A DNA stretch of 64,000 bases from Synanceia verrucosa (GCA_029721515.1 CM056567.1:11610007-11674006); one strand, 5' to 3'. Positions 52,097 through 62,332 are shown, numbered from the stretch's first letter. The notes: generated by a model from the sequence alone, not told the origin. Program-made: numbers and translations.

Positions 52097-52882
52097 TCTC
52101 AGTCTGAGGCAGGTGCGATGATGTCATCGATGGTAAAACGGTACTACGCAAATCTCTACCACATATTCTATCGTCTACTGCAAATATCGCCTACACTACG
52201 CAGTCCTAGTAGGACGGGTGGTGGATAGGTCATTGCTTGTTGTATCCCATGTGAAACAAAAAATACATTTTTACTTATTTTTAATGTGAGTCACTCAGTC
52301 AAGTTAACTTAACCCTAACTAAGTGGGTGGCTAAACCTGACTTCTTGTGAAAATTAACTTCTATTTTGAAAAGACACCATACCAAAATCTATACTAAAAC
52401 ATCAGTCTGAAGCAGTGCTGCTGTGATATTTAGCGAGATGGTAGTGAGACATGTTGGGCCTGTTACCGAAATGAATGTGTTTAAAGGGGTAGTTCAGGGT
52501 TTTTGACATTTCCAAGTGAGTCGGCGTGTTGGAGATGTGTGGAGACAGTTTTCAAAAAAAAATTTATTCAGTCCTTCTAGTTTCGCCTGCCATTAAAAAC
52601 TGTCTTACCCACTCCACAGTGCACCCGAATCAAATCAGTTATAGCGTCAGACTATCAATGTAAATGTCTGTGGTGACAGAATAATTTTAGACATTTTTTT
52701 GGTGCTTGTTATGTTCAGTTCAATTTATTTAATAAAAGTTGATGGAAAATTATTTCCTTTTTATTTAATTCAAGCTATTTGTTGTACTTTAGTGGAATAC
52801 AGAAAGCAAGAGAAAGGCAAAACAAGCACATACTGTCCTCATATTATGCACCCCTAGTTTCAACTGTACGTAACACTTGAGA

Positions 52883-53215
52883 ACAGAATAGAATAGTATT
52901 AGTTAATATTAGTAGTAGTAGTAGTAGTAGAAATTTGCAGCAACAACAAGAAGCAATGTGAAAACAGAAAAACAAATATAAAACAGAAAAAGTATAACTT
53001 TTTACAATACAGTATAAAAAGAACACTATAAAAGTATCAAAATATATATACAGATAAATAGGTATGACCCATGGTAAAATATTTATAGTGCAATTAAACA
53101 GTAAGGTGCAGTGGACTGGGTATAACGTGTTATAACATCAGGGTGAGGTCTTATCATACAGTGTGATGGCATGTGGCAGGAAAGATTTCCTCTATCTTAT
53201 AATAAAATGTCCTAC
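52883..53215 (+). repeat. Teleost interspersed repeat (GAATAGAATAG...GTGCAATTAAACAG family)
   Basis: ACAGAATAGAATAG at the start, AATTTGCAGCAACAACAAG, TATAGTGCAATTAAACAGTA and CAGTGTGATGGCATGTGGCA match, in order, a repeat I know from many fish genomes. A (TAG)n run interrupts it at about 52907-52930. It has no coding capacity. The class (SINE or LINE tail) is not certain. Confidence 0.6.
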
Positions 53216-55620
53216 ATAGAATATACTAGGTATTAGAGGTATTAAAAAAAGTCGTTAAACTCTACCCTGCCATGCCACAGACCTTGCAACACACATCTCT
53301 AAATGATCTCCTCACCAGAGATGTGGAATATCAGCTTTCAGCATACTCCTGCCTAAACAAGTGCAGCTTGCATTATTTAAGCTGCTGGCTGGCCGCTCTA
53401 ATTGGGAGCCTCCTCTTGGATAGCTGTCCTGGCAGACAGCTCAAGGCGAGCCCTGAGCAATGTATGGATGCAGGTGGAGGAGGAAGGCGCTCATCTTTGT
53501 GCCATTTGAAATATGAATGCAGCATTTATACCAGAGCAGCATGTTCAACACAGGAGCTCGACAGTCTCAGCATTAAATCAACACGCTGAGCCCGGGGCGA
53601 GCTTTGTGCCAGGTAGAGAACATAACCTGTGCAATATGGTGAGGGCATTGCATGGTGATGATGTAATCGATTTGGAGATGCGAAAAAAGAGCAATGAACC
53701 AGCAGATGGGGAGGAGTAAATGCAATGAATCACTTCAGGTTTTTGAGCAGGAAACAGGTCCAAATGAAGTCATTAAAAGGACAGTGATGTCAAAATGCTC
53801 AGATTTTTTTTCCCATTTTACTGTACTGTTTTATTAATGTTTACCAATTCTAAAACAAAAGCTGTTTCAATATCTTAGCTTGACAAGTCTCTGTTTGATA
53901 AAAATATACTTAGCAATAAAAACCTACACTTTCTTACTTTCTGATTAGGTGAGGAAATACCTTTTTGAAAGGCCAAGTACAACACCAACTTCTGACAGAA
54001 ATACTTGGTTCTTTACAATGCTGGATGCATTACTGTGTTCACCAGCTATCTGCAGTTTAATGTAATATTTATCAGACCTGTCTTTACTGAAACCTCTTGC
54101 CTGCAGTGGCTGGTAAAGAGGATCATGGGAGCGGTGAGTGTGAAGCAAAGTGGTCGGCCATGAAACCAAACAAACCATACCAAATAAATATTGATTAGTG
54201 CAGCTTTAAGTATATGCACAATACATAACTGTATTTTAGCCTTTTTGCTTTTCTATCTGGATAATTTCTCATTGAATTACTACTCAGTGTCTGTCAAGTC
54301 AAGTGCTGAGCGTGGAGGAAGCAAAAGCACAGCATCACTGGCTCATTAATGCTATAACACAGTGAGAACATGCAGCCCACATTAGCAGTGAAATCAATGC
54401 GAGCACATGACCCGTCACGCCTGTAAACGAGGTGCTGATAGTTTTTATAACCAGGATCTGCCTGTGTTAGTCCTGGCCTACATTCCTCCCCGGTAGGAGC
54501 TGCAGCTCTGCAAACACCTCTCAGCCACTTCGATGCTCCGCAGCCAACCGTCGCTTGTCTGAATGCAAAACCGTCTCCCCTCCCCCACCAGTCTGCACTC
54601 TTACAGTTCACCTGGAAGTTCGTCACATCAGCGGGTCAAACAAGCAGTCGGCTCTCGGCCTCCGTCAGTCTCGGGGCCTCAGCCTTGCTGAGCGGCTCAG
54701 CATGTCGGCCATCCGCAGATCCACAGATCATTATCTAGCTATCAAGCACTGTTTCCCCAACAAAACGATATCACTGCCTTTGATCCTATGCCAGAGATTA
54801 TTTCTGTTCACTTCTGGGCATTCTAACCCAGGAACTGCATCTACTCGGGGGCAAAACTCAAGTGAGAAGGAAATGCATGAATTAACGATGGGGCATCGTT
54901 CGAATTAAGGATCCTTTCTCCCACCTGCTCAGTCTCTGCACATCATGCAGGGTTTTTTCATTGTTATTTTCTTTGTAGGTAAGCTAGCTCACCCTGTTCA
55001 GTGCAAACATTGTGCAGGGCTCCTGCTGTGGACTATCCAATTGAAAAGCACTAGATAGGTTATAACGCCAAAACTGGCCCAGAGGTCCTGAAACATTCAG
55101 AGAGGGCTGCTCTGCATCCACACACTGAACAAACAGAACCATCAGGTGCAGGGAGTGACTTTATATTTTAAATGTGTTACTGTTGACACCACTTCAACCA
55201 TATATATTCATTTTTCTATTAAGCTCTTGATAAAGCTCTTCAGCTGCTGCAATGATCACAACAATCATAATAATGGCTTTTCCCATTCTGGGCACGATGC
55301 AGGAATAACACTGAGGGGTCACATACATTAAATACAAAATTGTAATATCAATCAAATCATAAGGCCAAATATAATTGACTTCCATGCTTCTTGACACACA
55401 CTTTAATTTTAACCAGCATCATTATGCACATATTACTTAAACAGTATAAAATTAATGTGATGATAATGCCAGCACCCTGACTCAAAAATCTAAATATCAT
55501 ATCAACTGTATTAATGCTTCATGTTATTTGGAGTCATTGAAGAGGCACTACTCTTTATAGAAAAACTTGAATCATTAACAATTCTGACAATATCTTAACT
55601 CACTGAGTGCCATTGATTGA

Positions 55621-56407
55621 CATACACTATATCACCCATCCAAATAATCAGAATCAGGTGTTCCAATCACTTCCATGGCCACAGGTGTATAAAATCAAAC
55701 ACCTAGGCATGCAGACTGCTTTTACAAACATTTGTGAAAGAATGGGTCACTCTCAGGAGCTCAGTGAATTCCAGTGTGGAACTGTGATAGGATGCCACCT
55801 GTGCAACAAATCCAGTCATGAAATTTCCTCGCTCCTAAATATTCCACGGTCAACTGTCAGCTGTATTATAAGAACGTGGAAGTGTTTGGGAACAACAGCA
55901 ACTCAGCCACGAAGTTATAGGAACTCTGAATGCTTCAGCATACCAAGACATTTTGGACAATTCCATGCTCCCAACTTTGTGGGAACAGTTTGGAGCTGGT
56001 CCCTTCCTCTTCCAACATGACTGTGCACCAGTGCACAAAGCAAGGTCCATAAAGACATGGATGACAGAGTCTGGTGTGGATGAACTTGACTGGCCTGCAC
56101 AGAGTCCTGACCTCAACCTGATAGAACACCTTTAGGATGAATTAGAGCAGAGACTGAGAGCCAGGCCTTCTCGTCCAACATCAGTGTGTGACCTCACAAA
56201 TACACTTCTGGAAGAATGGTCAAAAATTCTCTTAAACACACTCCTAAACCTTGTGGACAGCCTTCCCAGAAGAGTTGAAGCTGTTATAGCTGCAAAGGGT
56301 GGACCGACATCATATTGAACCCTATGGATTAGGAATGGGATGTCACTTAAGTTCATTTGCGAGTCAAGGCAGGTGAGTGAATACTTTTGGCAATATAGTG
56401 TGTGTAC
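55621..56407 (+). mobile_element. Degenerate Tc1-like element (different family from copies 1 and 2)
   Basis: The right end, in reverse complement, reads CACTATATTGCCAAAAGTAT, a common teleost Tc1 terminal repeat. The left end begins CACTATAT and then jumps to CACCCATCC, as though about 17 bp of the repeat were lost. The element is about 0.79 kb instead of 1.6 kb because the middle of the transposase gene is missing. The exact borders are uncertain by a few bases because the outermost dinucleotides do not match well. Confidence 0.82.
55700..56318 (+). pseudogene. Tc1 transposase remnant, middle deleted, in-frame stop
   Basis: The N-terminal DNA-binding part (around MGHSQELSEF from 55742 and LLNIPRSTVSCIIRTWK) is joined near 55915 directly to the late catalytic part (NSMLPTLWEQFG, then FLFQHDCAPVHKA and QSPDLNLIEHL). 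The missing piece, roughly 160-170 residues by comparison with full Tc1 proteins, includes the first catalytic Asp. The join also changes frame. A TAG at 56133-56135 replaces the Trp of the usual EHLWDEL, and the frame then runs on to TGA at 56316-56318. The second Asp and the Glu are still spaced by 34 residues. It is inactive. Confidence 0.85.
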
Positions 56408-58482
56408 ATCATCAAAAAGCAAACGCTTTAGTGCCATTGATGTATATATACTGTATATCTGTCAAAGTGTTCTTTGGTGGCTGGCACAAGAGGGCACTTT
56501 CATGCATCCTGTGAGTAATTCTGGGGCTTCTGGGATACATGGTCAGAACATTAAGAGACGGTATATGCCACAGAGCTCAAAGCAGGAAGTGGAAATGATC
56601 ACGATCACAGAGCAGAGCAATCGGTGCTAGAAAAAAAAGGGTCTTTTTGGTGAAACTTGTCTCCACTCAACTTTAGAAATAAAGAGTCTCTTCTTTCATT
56701 TGAGCTATTCAGTGTTTTCAGCGACATAGTACAAAATATTCTGTGGGTCTTGAAATATGACTCAAAATGTCCAAAAATGCTGGCACAAGGCACTTTCTGT
56801 TTTATAAAAGAGCTGGCACTCAATGAGTTAAAATTACCCAAGTTATTTATCAATGTTTTTCATTGTTTTATATCACTCTATGTAGATTATTATTAAATAG
56901 ATATTATTCTTTTGCACTAGGGAAAGTTTGTATGATAGAAAACAACTTGAAGTTGAAGTTAGCGCCCTGGGCTCTGACAAACTGTGACAACTCATGGATT
57001 CAGACCAACTAGAGAAACCAAGATGTACTGTACGATGGATACAGTGGAAGGAATTCAAACAATGCAATTGGCTTGGTAGTTTTGCGTTAGCAAAGACGAC
57101 AACAATGGTTGCTAATGCTTGTTTTTCCAACTTAGTGACATAGTTACACTTTAAAATAATAAAGTTAAATGACTAAAATTAAGATTTTCTTTCTCGTTTC
57201 TAAGATCAACAATGAACCTAAGGTAACAAATTAATAATAATAAAAAAAAATAACCTCCTGCCCTTATGTGCTGTTGGGAAGAACAGATTCACTTCATGCC
57301 GCCCGACTTGTTTCCACACCTAGAAGCCCTTCATTAGTATGCTGTTGAGGATTTTTTTCATTCCATGTAAGCTGCTGGTCCTGCTTGTCTCTTATTTTTG
57401 GCTTAAGATATTTCTCCAGCTCCCAGTGTGTGCTGCTGACTGTATGAGACTTGTCACAGGAGCAGAGATATGGTCCTTGCAGGATAAGAGCTCTGTGAAT
57501 GGCCCAAACTTATCAAAGCAGCCCGTCCTGTCCCCGAGCTTCAAAACACAATGCTCCCCTAATTTCTCCTGAATGGAAGTCTCTCCAGACCTGGAGTAAT
57601 CTCATATTTGCCGTTTTGTTAGTTACTCTATCTCTGCACCCCCCTGCGTGCATCCCCTGCCAATTGCATAATCAAGTCCAGAACTCATCAGCAAGATGGC
57701 AGAAGAAGTGCTCTATTAAGCTGCATCGTGTTCCATCTGTTGTGTAAGAGAGAGATAACAGTATTTACAGTTTTGGAGTACTGGCAGACTGTTTCGGCCA
57801 AATTTTTGTGCACCGCAGAGTTCTGCTTACTTTATAAAATGTCACGGATTAATTCTGCTGCTTGCAATAGTGTCCAAATGTAATCTTTGCCCCCACCAGA
57901 AATATCACTAACTAACTTTATTGGAAGTGTTATATCAATAACTATTTGGATGTGAAACACAGAGGGAACAGTTGCTCTGAAACTCTTTTTTTCTCTGCCT
58001 TATAACCTAAGTATTCCATCATTTTTATTTGATTTTGGAGAATCGCCAATGTTTGCTATAACTCTGCAGAGTACCTGCCTGCAGTGTGGATAAAGGACTT
58101 TAAGAGAGTTTCTGTCAAGGAAATGGTTGGTAAGAATCTTTCAACTTGGCATCAGGTATGCTCTGGTTTCTATCAGTGAGGGGAATATATGTTCTTAGAA
58201 GAAAAAAAGGCTAGTCCATATTTAAGTAACGAAAGCAACTGATAAGAAAAAGTGCTGAGTAAAACACAGCCTTATCTTCCTCACAGACTGGAATGAATTT
58301 ACCTTACTGTACATGAATCAGTTCACTGCAAAGTCTGTTCATTCTTACAGGACTGCAACCTGCAACTGATATCTTCCAGGCATTACATCCACCACTCCAA
58401 CATGCACCGAATGAATAGAAGACAGTGATTCTAAAGGTATTTCACCTTATACATCGCTATATCAAAATGACATAATATAGAG

Positions 58483-58708
58483 GGTGGCTGTAGCTCAGTT
58501 GTTAGTGTGGTCGTCCCTAAACCCCAGGGTCATGGGTTCGATCTGCTGTCTGCAGCCCAAAAGTACCTGAGCCTAACACTGAACCCCACAGCTTCCTGGG
58601 CGCCGTGCATGGCAGCCCCTGAGTGATGGGTTAAATGCAGAGGAAAATTTTGTATAAGTATGTACCTGTATGACTATGCCAAACAAAGCTGATTATTATT
58701 ATTATTAC
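58483..58708 (+). mobile_element. tRNA-derived SINE
   Basis: The head is tRNA-like: GTGGCTGTAGCTCAGTTGTT contains an A box and GGGTTCGATC at 58534-58543 a B box, the internal RNA polymerase III promoter. A tRNA-unrelated body follows (AAATGCAGAGGAAAATTTTG), ending in CAAAGCTGATTATTATTATT repeats. It is not a functional tRNA gene because it does not fold as a full cloverleaf and continues into the SINE body. Confidence 0.8.
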
Positions 58709-58856
58709 AACAGACAACATATTGTTTGCATAACAATGTCACCAACATGACACCAGAATAAACAGGCTTTCTCTATCATTATAAAACTAATTCAGCAAGA
58801 ACAGTTCTACATATAACAGAACACTAGTGTCAGTTTTATTTGATAGTTTTGGTTGT

Positions 58857-58886
58857 GTGTTTTTTTATTTTTTTATTTTTTTATTT
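58857..58886. repeat. T-rich short tandem repeat (T7A units)
   Basis: TTTTTTTA units repeated about three times between the two SINEs. Confidence 0.8.
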
Positions 58887-58949
58887 GATATAAAAAATAT
58901 TAAAAAATGGTCTCAGAATGAAATTGTTATTTATCGGAATTATTTCTTA

Positions 58950-59274
58950 TTCGCCACACAGCAAGAAGGTACTGGGTTCAATTCCCGGGGGCCCTTCTGT
59001 GTTTGAATGTTCTCCCCGTGTCTGCGTGGGTTCTCTCCAGGTACTCCGGCTTCCTCCCACCATCCAAAAACATGCGTGGGGATTAGGTTAATTGGCTAAT
59101 TTAAATTGACAGGTAGGTGTGAATGTGAGTGGTTGTCTGTCTCTATGTGTCCTGTGATGAGGTGGCGACTTGTCCAGGATGCACCCTGCCTTCCACCCCT
59201 AAGACAGCTAGGATAGACTCCAGCCCCCCCGCGACCCTATGTGAGGATAAGTGGTAGAAAATGGATGGATGGAT
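58950..59274 (+). mobile_element. tRNA-derived SINE, 5'-truncated, with GATG-repeat tail
   Basis: It begins with a partial tRNA-like region with a B box (GGGTTCAATTC, 58975-58985), then the well-known teleost body TTCTCCCCGTGTCTGCGTGG, GGCTTCCTCCCACCATCC and CCAGCCCCCCCGCGACCC, ending in ATGGATGGATGGAT. The A-box half is missing or decayed. The GATG tail resembles Rex3/RTE-type LINE ends, suggesting mobilisation by such a LINE. Confidence 0.78.
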
Positions 59275-59435
59275 ATTTCTGGGACCATACTATACAGCAA
59301 CATTAGTTATCGGTGTACTATGTTTTGCAGTGAAGAGTGAGCTACATTTCTTTTAAACCAGCACATTGTAATTATGTTTCAGTACTCTGAAGTACTCTAT
59401 CAGTGCTCTTTTTTGTCAGAAACTTTAAAAAAGAT

Positions 59436-59520
59436 ATGTTGAGATAATAATAATAATAACATTTATTTAATACATTTATTTATAAAGAGATTTTTAAAAA
59501 AAACTTTACACAATCAGAAA
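59436..59520. repeat. Degenerate interspersed repeat with AAT run
   Basis: ATAATAATAATAACATTTAT followed by ATTTATAAAGAGA and CTTTACA resembles the common teleost repeat containing CATTTATTTATATAGCGCCT. The ends are not visible. Confidence 0.35.
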
Positions 59521-59547
59521 TTAAAACAATTTACTCAACACAATTTA

Positions 59548-59714
59548 AGAGTTGAAATGATTCAGTCAATTTGATTTCGTCCAAAGTAAACAACTCTGAG
59601 GTTTTGCTTCTTTTCTCGGTCTATTAATATTTCTATAAACTTCACCATTAATCAACTCAGTGAGACAATAATCAACAAATCAGTTAATAATAATGAAAAT
59701 TGAGTAGCTGTAGG
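59548..59714 (+). mobile_element. Degenerate, internally deleted hAT-type MITE
   Basis: The left end GAGTTGAAATGATTCAGTCA and the right end AATAATGAAAATTGAGTAGC TGTAG are decayed forms of the termini of the same GGGCTGAAAC-type MITE family. Between them is GAGGTTTTGCTTCTTTTCT, an internal block of that family. At about 167 bp it is shorter than usual. Confidence 0.5.
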
Positions 59715-60860
59715 TTCAGAAGGTGACAGCATATCCAGAAAAGTCAAACTGCAAGGAGACAACATTAAAATTAAATCATGCCTCACTTTGCAGGGGCCCT
59801 GTGGGAGTCCTTTAGAGGACCCCTTGCGGTGCCAAGTGTGGAAGACACCAGCTAGAAGGGACTTGAATAAAAGCAGCTTGGTGCAGGGGCTGCATCTGTT
59901 GGTTCAATAGAATTAGTTACAGTGCAGCAGGACTGTTTATAGACCACTGCTCCTTGTCTGCTACCCTTAAAGCCAACAATAGTCTGCCAGACTGTAGACA
60001 AAGCCCATGAGTGGTACTTGAAGGATGTACTTAGATGCCATAACAGTGCACTTCCCACATGAGGAGCTCTGCGTCTGGAGAAGTGCAAAATTTCTTACAG
60101 CTTCAAAGCAGAGGGCTGTGCAACGGATTAATTAAAGCGTCTACCAAGTGCTGCTGCTGCTCCATCCGTTCAAAATTCCATTTCAGTCACGTCCACTTCT
60201 TCAAAGGAGGAAACACATGTACATTTGAATAAGAGTGTGATTATTCCACCACTTGCAGCGCAGCTTACACATGTCTGCATGGGATAGGGGTGACTGCAGT
60301 CTGCAAACTGGGATGTCAGGTGGTTTTATTCTTTCACTGCTGCCTCCATCCCCAAACTGTTGGCTGTGATTTCATGTCATGCCATCTGAAGTAGGTGCGT
60401 TTTCTGTGCAAATGATCCACTTTTGGCACCAGTTTAAACATGCTTCCAGGTTTGTGGCACATCAAAAGCAGCAAGAAAATCCTCACTTATAGGTGCTATT
60501 GCTTCATTTTATAGGTCCCTAACTTGCACATGAAAAGTTTGTTGACCTCTGGGCTGATTGATGAAGCAGGTGCATGCCCCTCTTTTAATGATTTCTAAAC
60601 CACACAAGGCTGTCTGTGACACGTTTGCTCCATAACAACTTGGCAAATCAGCCCTGCTGCCAAAAGGACCTCATTATTTGAGTGTGACCAAAGAGGAAAT
60701 TGAAAGAAGACCCACAAATCTCTTATTTATAACTTAAAGTAGGCGGGCTCGGTGGAGTCATGTAGCCTGCAGCTCAACACCATGCTTTAAACCTGACTAG
60801 GCTCAAACAGTTTTCACACAGCTAAACTGTTTACTCCAGTATTTAATCACGGTCGTTTAC

Positions 60861-60951
60861 CTTGATCCAGTAGCCGCAGGGAGTGCTGAAAAGACGGATC
60901 CAGCGTGTCCTTCTCCGCAATAAGCTCCGGCAAGTACTTTTCGCTCTCCAT
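60861..60951 (-). CDS. khdrbs3: khdrbs3 coding exon 1 (start codon, QUA1 domain N-terminal part)
   Basis: The ATG is at 60951-60949 and opens residues 1-30, beginning MESEKYLPELIAEKDTLDPS. This is the QUA1 dimerisation helix region typical of Sam68-like proteins (family pattern EKYLPEL.AEKD.LDPSF). The exon ends after CAA G at 60861 and is followed by the donor GTAAAC, so it leaves phase 1. The missing codon is completed by AG from exon 2 to give Glu31. The start was chosen because it is the first Met and matches the family N-terminus. Compared with human KHDRBS3 (ME-E), there is one extra residue (MESE). The exon lies in a locally GC-rich stretch, consistent with a promoter-proximal first exon. 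Confidence 0.95.
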
Positions 60952-61360
60952 GTCGTCCCACGACTCCAAGTAAACGACTCAAATGCAACGTTAGTAAATA
61001 AAAAAACAAGAAAACAAAAAAAAAACTTAGTCAACGTCCAAAACGGCTCCAAGTTAGGGCACCGTCAGATATTTCTGTGCGCCGGGCGATAATGTCATTC
61101 GCGTTACAAGAGCATTTCTCACACACATAGACACACACCCTCACACACCCACACACACACAGTAAATGGTTAATAAATGTGACCGAGAGGTTTTATCCCA
61201 TAGGAGTGTTGCTGAGCCTGCAAAGCCACGCTGCGCATCACAGCCGCTGTGAGGTTGCCTCTCCTCTGCTGGACAGGCTCTCTGGAGCTCTGTGTTGTAT
61301 CCGGTGCGGGAGCCAGCAGGCGGCGCTGATTGGTCGGCAGTGGAGGGGGGCGGGGCTACA
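60952..61360 (-). promoter_or_regulatory. khdrbs3: khdrbs3 5' UTR and candidate promoter
   Basis: This stretch lies immediately upstream of the khdrbs3 ATG on the minus strand. Between 61210 and 61380 the DNA becomes GC- and CpG-rich, unlike the AT-rich surroundings. Reading toward the gene there is a GC box (GGGGGGCGGGGC, 61345-61356) and then a CCAAT box (ATTGG on the plus strand, 61329-61333). A CA-rich tract at 61111-61162 lies between these and the coding start. There is no clear TATA box, so initiation is probably dispersed as in CpG-type promoters. The start site is inferred, not seen. Confidence 0.55.
61111..61162. repeat. CA-rich tract in khdrbs3 upstream region
   Basis: TCTCACACACATAGACACAC and CCCACACACACACAG form an interrupted (CA)n tract between the coding start and the GC/CCAAT boxes. 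Confidence 0.85.
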
Positions 61361-61528
61361 GGACGGAGCAATCCGAGGTGCTGAGCTATTGACAAGTAAT
61401 TAGGCTCATCATAAACTCACCGTTCAGTCTAATGCAACGTTTCTGAAATATGTTTATATGACGTAATGCATGGTAACCACTTTCATATCAGTGCTTAACA
61501 AATGTATGAGAACACCACTGCCCTAAAA

Positions 61529-61691
61529 TAAGACAAGATAATTCTTTATTAGTCCTATAAAAGGGGAAATTTGCATCGTTACAGCAGTGAAGTGGATAGA
61601 GCACCATTACAAGAAGGGCATATCAACAAAATGAAAATAATAATAAATAAATATACTAACAACTGTCATATATACAACATGACGGAATAAG

Positions 61692-61700
<9 letters not shown>
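61529..61700 (+). repeat. Teleost interspersed repeat, 5' part of a related family
   Basis: AAGACAAGATAATTCTTTAT, GGGGAAATTTGCATCGTTAC and AGCAGTGAAGTGGATAGAGC are the opening blocks of the same kind of repeat seen at 52883-53215. It is followed by a long TA/TAGA microsatellite, which may have grown from its A/T-rich middle. Confidence 0.6.
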
Positions 61701-61726
<26 letters not shown>

Positions 61727-61750
61727 TAGATAGATAGATATAGATATATG

Positions 61751-61806
<56 letters not shown>
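61696..61806. repeat. TA / TAGA microsatellite
   Basis: A (TA)n run at about 61696-61721 is followed by TAGATAGATAGATATAGATA and a longer (TA)n run at 61753-61806. It lies just upstream of khdrbs3. Confidence 0.97.
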
Positions 61807-61810
<4 letters not shown>

Positions 61811-62332
61811 TGAATAAAAAAAAACACAGTGAATTGACCAGGATACTATATATAATATAAATGTTTCCTTAACGGTTAATCCATTATATGCACATGCTGT
61901 ATATTCATAATTATATTTTTAACTCAAAATATAAAATGTAATAAAATATATAATTCATATAAATATATAGCAGAAAAAAATACAAAGCATATTATTTTAT
62001 TATTTGCCAAATTATAGTGATTTACCACTTGCATTCCTGAACATTTTTTATTATTAATTTCTGACTTCCCAGAGAATTGCAGTGTTCTGGCTCAAATTGA
62101 ATATTTTCCCTCCTGTTCAAAATGGTGAACCCTAAGGAACTCATTGAAAAAGATAGATGCTGGATGCTCTTTGACACATATGGAGCAAGTGCTCTAATAC
62201 ATTTGTTAAGAACTGTATATACTGTATACATTCTTAAGGGAACTGTATAACATGGTGCATGTTGTTTGTAATTTTACTGATGTTTAAGGTCAGCGAAGTG
62301 ATGTGATGATGAGGTGATGTGTGAAGTTTGCT

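Larger units (their letters stand above)
50137..52208 (-). mobile_element. hAT-like element, internally deleted, hosting Tc1 copy 2
   Basis: The ends are TAGGGCTGGGCGATATGG on the left and, in reverse complement, TAGGACTGCGTAGTGTAGG on the right, an imperfect terminal inverted repeat sharing the CGATAT block further in. It is flanked by 8-bp direct repeats, GTAGGACA (50129-50136) and GTAGGACG (52209-52216), the target-site length of the hAT superfamily. Without the 1.6-kb Tc1 inserted between 50209 and 51814 the element is about 460 bp. Its right part carries the start of a hAT transposase with a BED finger, so it is an internal-deletion derivative of an autonomous hAT element. Confidence 0.8.
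55595..56831. mobile_element. piggyBac-like TTAA element, non-autonomous, with Tc1 insertion
   Basis: It is bounded by TTAA at 55595-55598 and TTAA at 56828-56831, the piggyBac target site. Just inside, the ends are inverted repeats: CTCACTGAGTGCCA on the left and CTCATTGAGTGCCA in reverse complement on the right (13 of 14 bases). Subtracting the decayed Tc1 at about 55621-56407 leaves about 450 bp with no transposase, so it is a MITE-like derivative. The sequence GTGCCATTGAT occurs on both sides of the Tc1 insertion. Confidence 0.68.
17729..60860 (-). other. khdrbs3 intron 1 (43 kb, transposon-rich near its 5' end)
   Basis: This very long first intron is phase 1. The part from 18200 to about 42400 is mostly unique AT-rich DNA with an exon-like plus-strand segment (30411-30516) and one small hAT MITE (29047-29308). 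The part from 42400 to 59800 is rich in mobile elements, described separately. A GC-rich stretch at about 23820-23990 and several moderately complex blocks (for example 27260-27380, 35040-35160) may be conserved non-coding sequence, but this cannot be judged from one genome. Confidence 0.88.
3710..60951 (-). other. khdrbs3: khdrbs3 gene span, exons 1-5 of a longer gene (3' end outside window)
   Basis: The gene encodes a nuclear STAR-family RNA-binding protein (T-STAR/SLM-2). In vertebrates it dimerises through QUA1, binds U/A-rich (UAAA-type) RNA with its KH-QUA2 region and controls alternative splicing, for example of neurexin transcripts in brain. Five exons were assembled by reading the minus strand: 91, 119, 117, 147 and 140 coding bases, each bounded by consensus AG acceptors and GT donors and keeping one reading frame. 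The first 70 residues match the length of the human protein plus one residue. The assignment to KHDRBS3 rather than KHDRBS1 or KHDRBS2 rests on the stretches DVVINKNMKLGQKV and MGHALEEIKKFLIP, which are the KHDRBS3 forms as I recall them. The Tyr-rich C-terminal exons are not in the window. Intron 1 takes up 43 kb of the span. Confidence 0.93.

Noticed and set aside
54294..54908. Overlapping open frames of 110 and 117 codons on opposite strands
   Set aside because: Opposite-strand open frames in a locally GC-richer stretch are expected by chance, and neither shows a known domain.
58483..58560. Possible tRNA gene
   Set aside because: The A and B boxes belong to a SINE head that runs into a SINE body, and a complete cloverleaf is not present.
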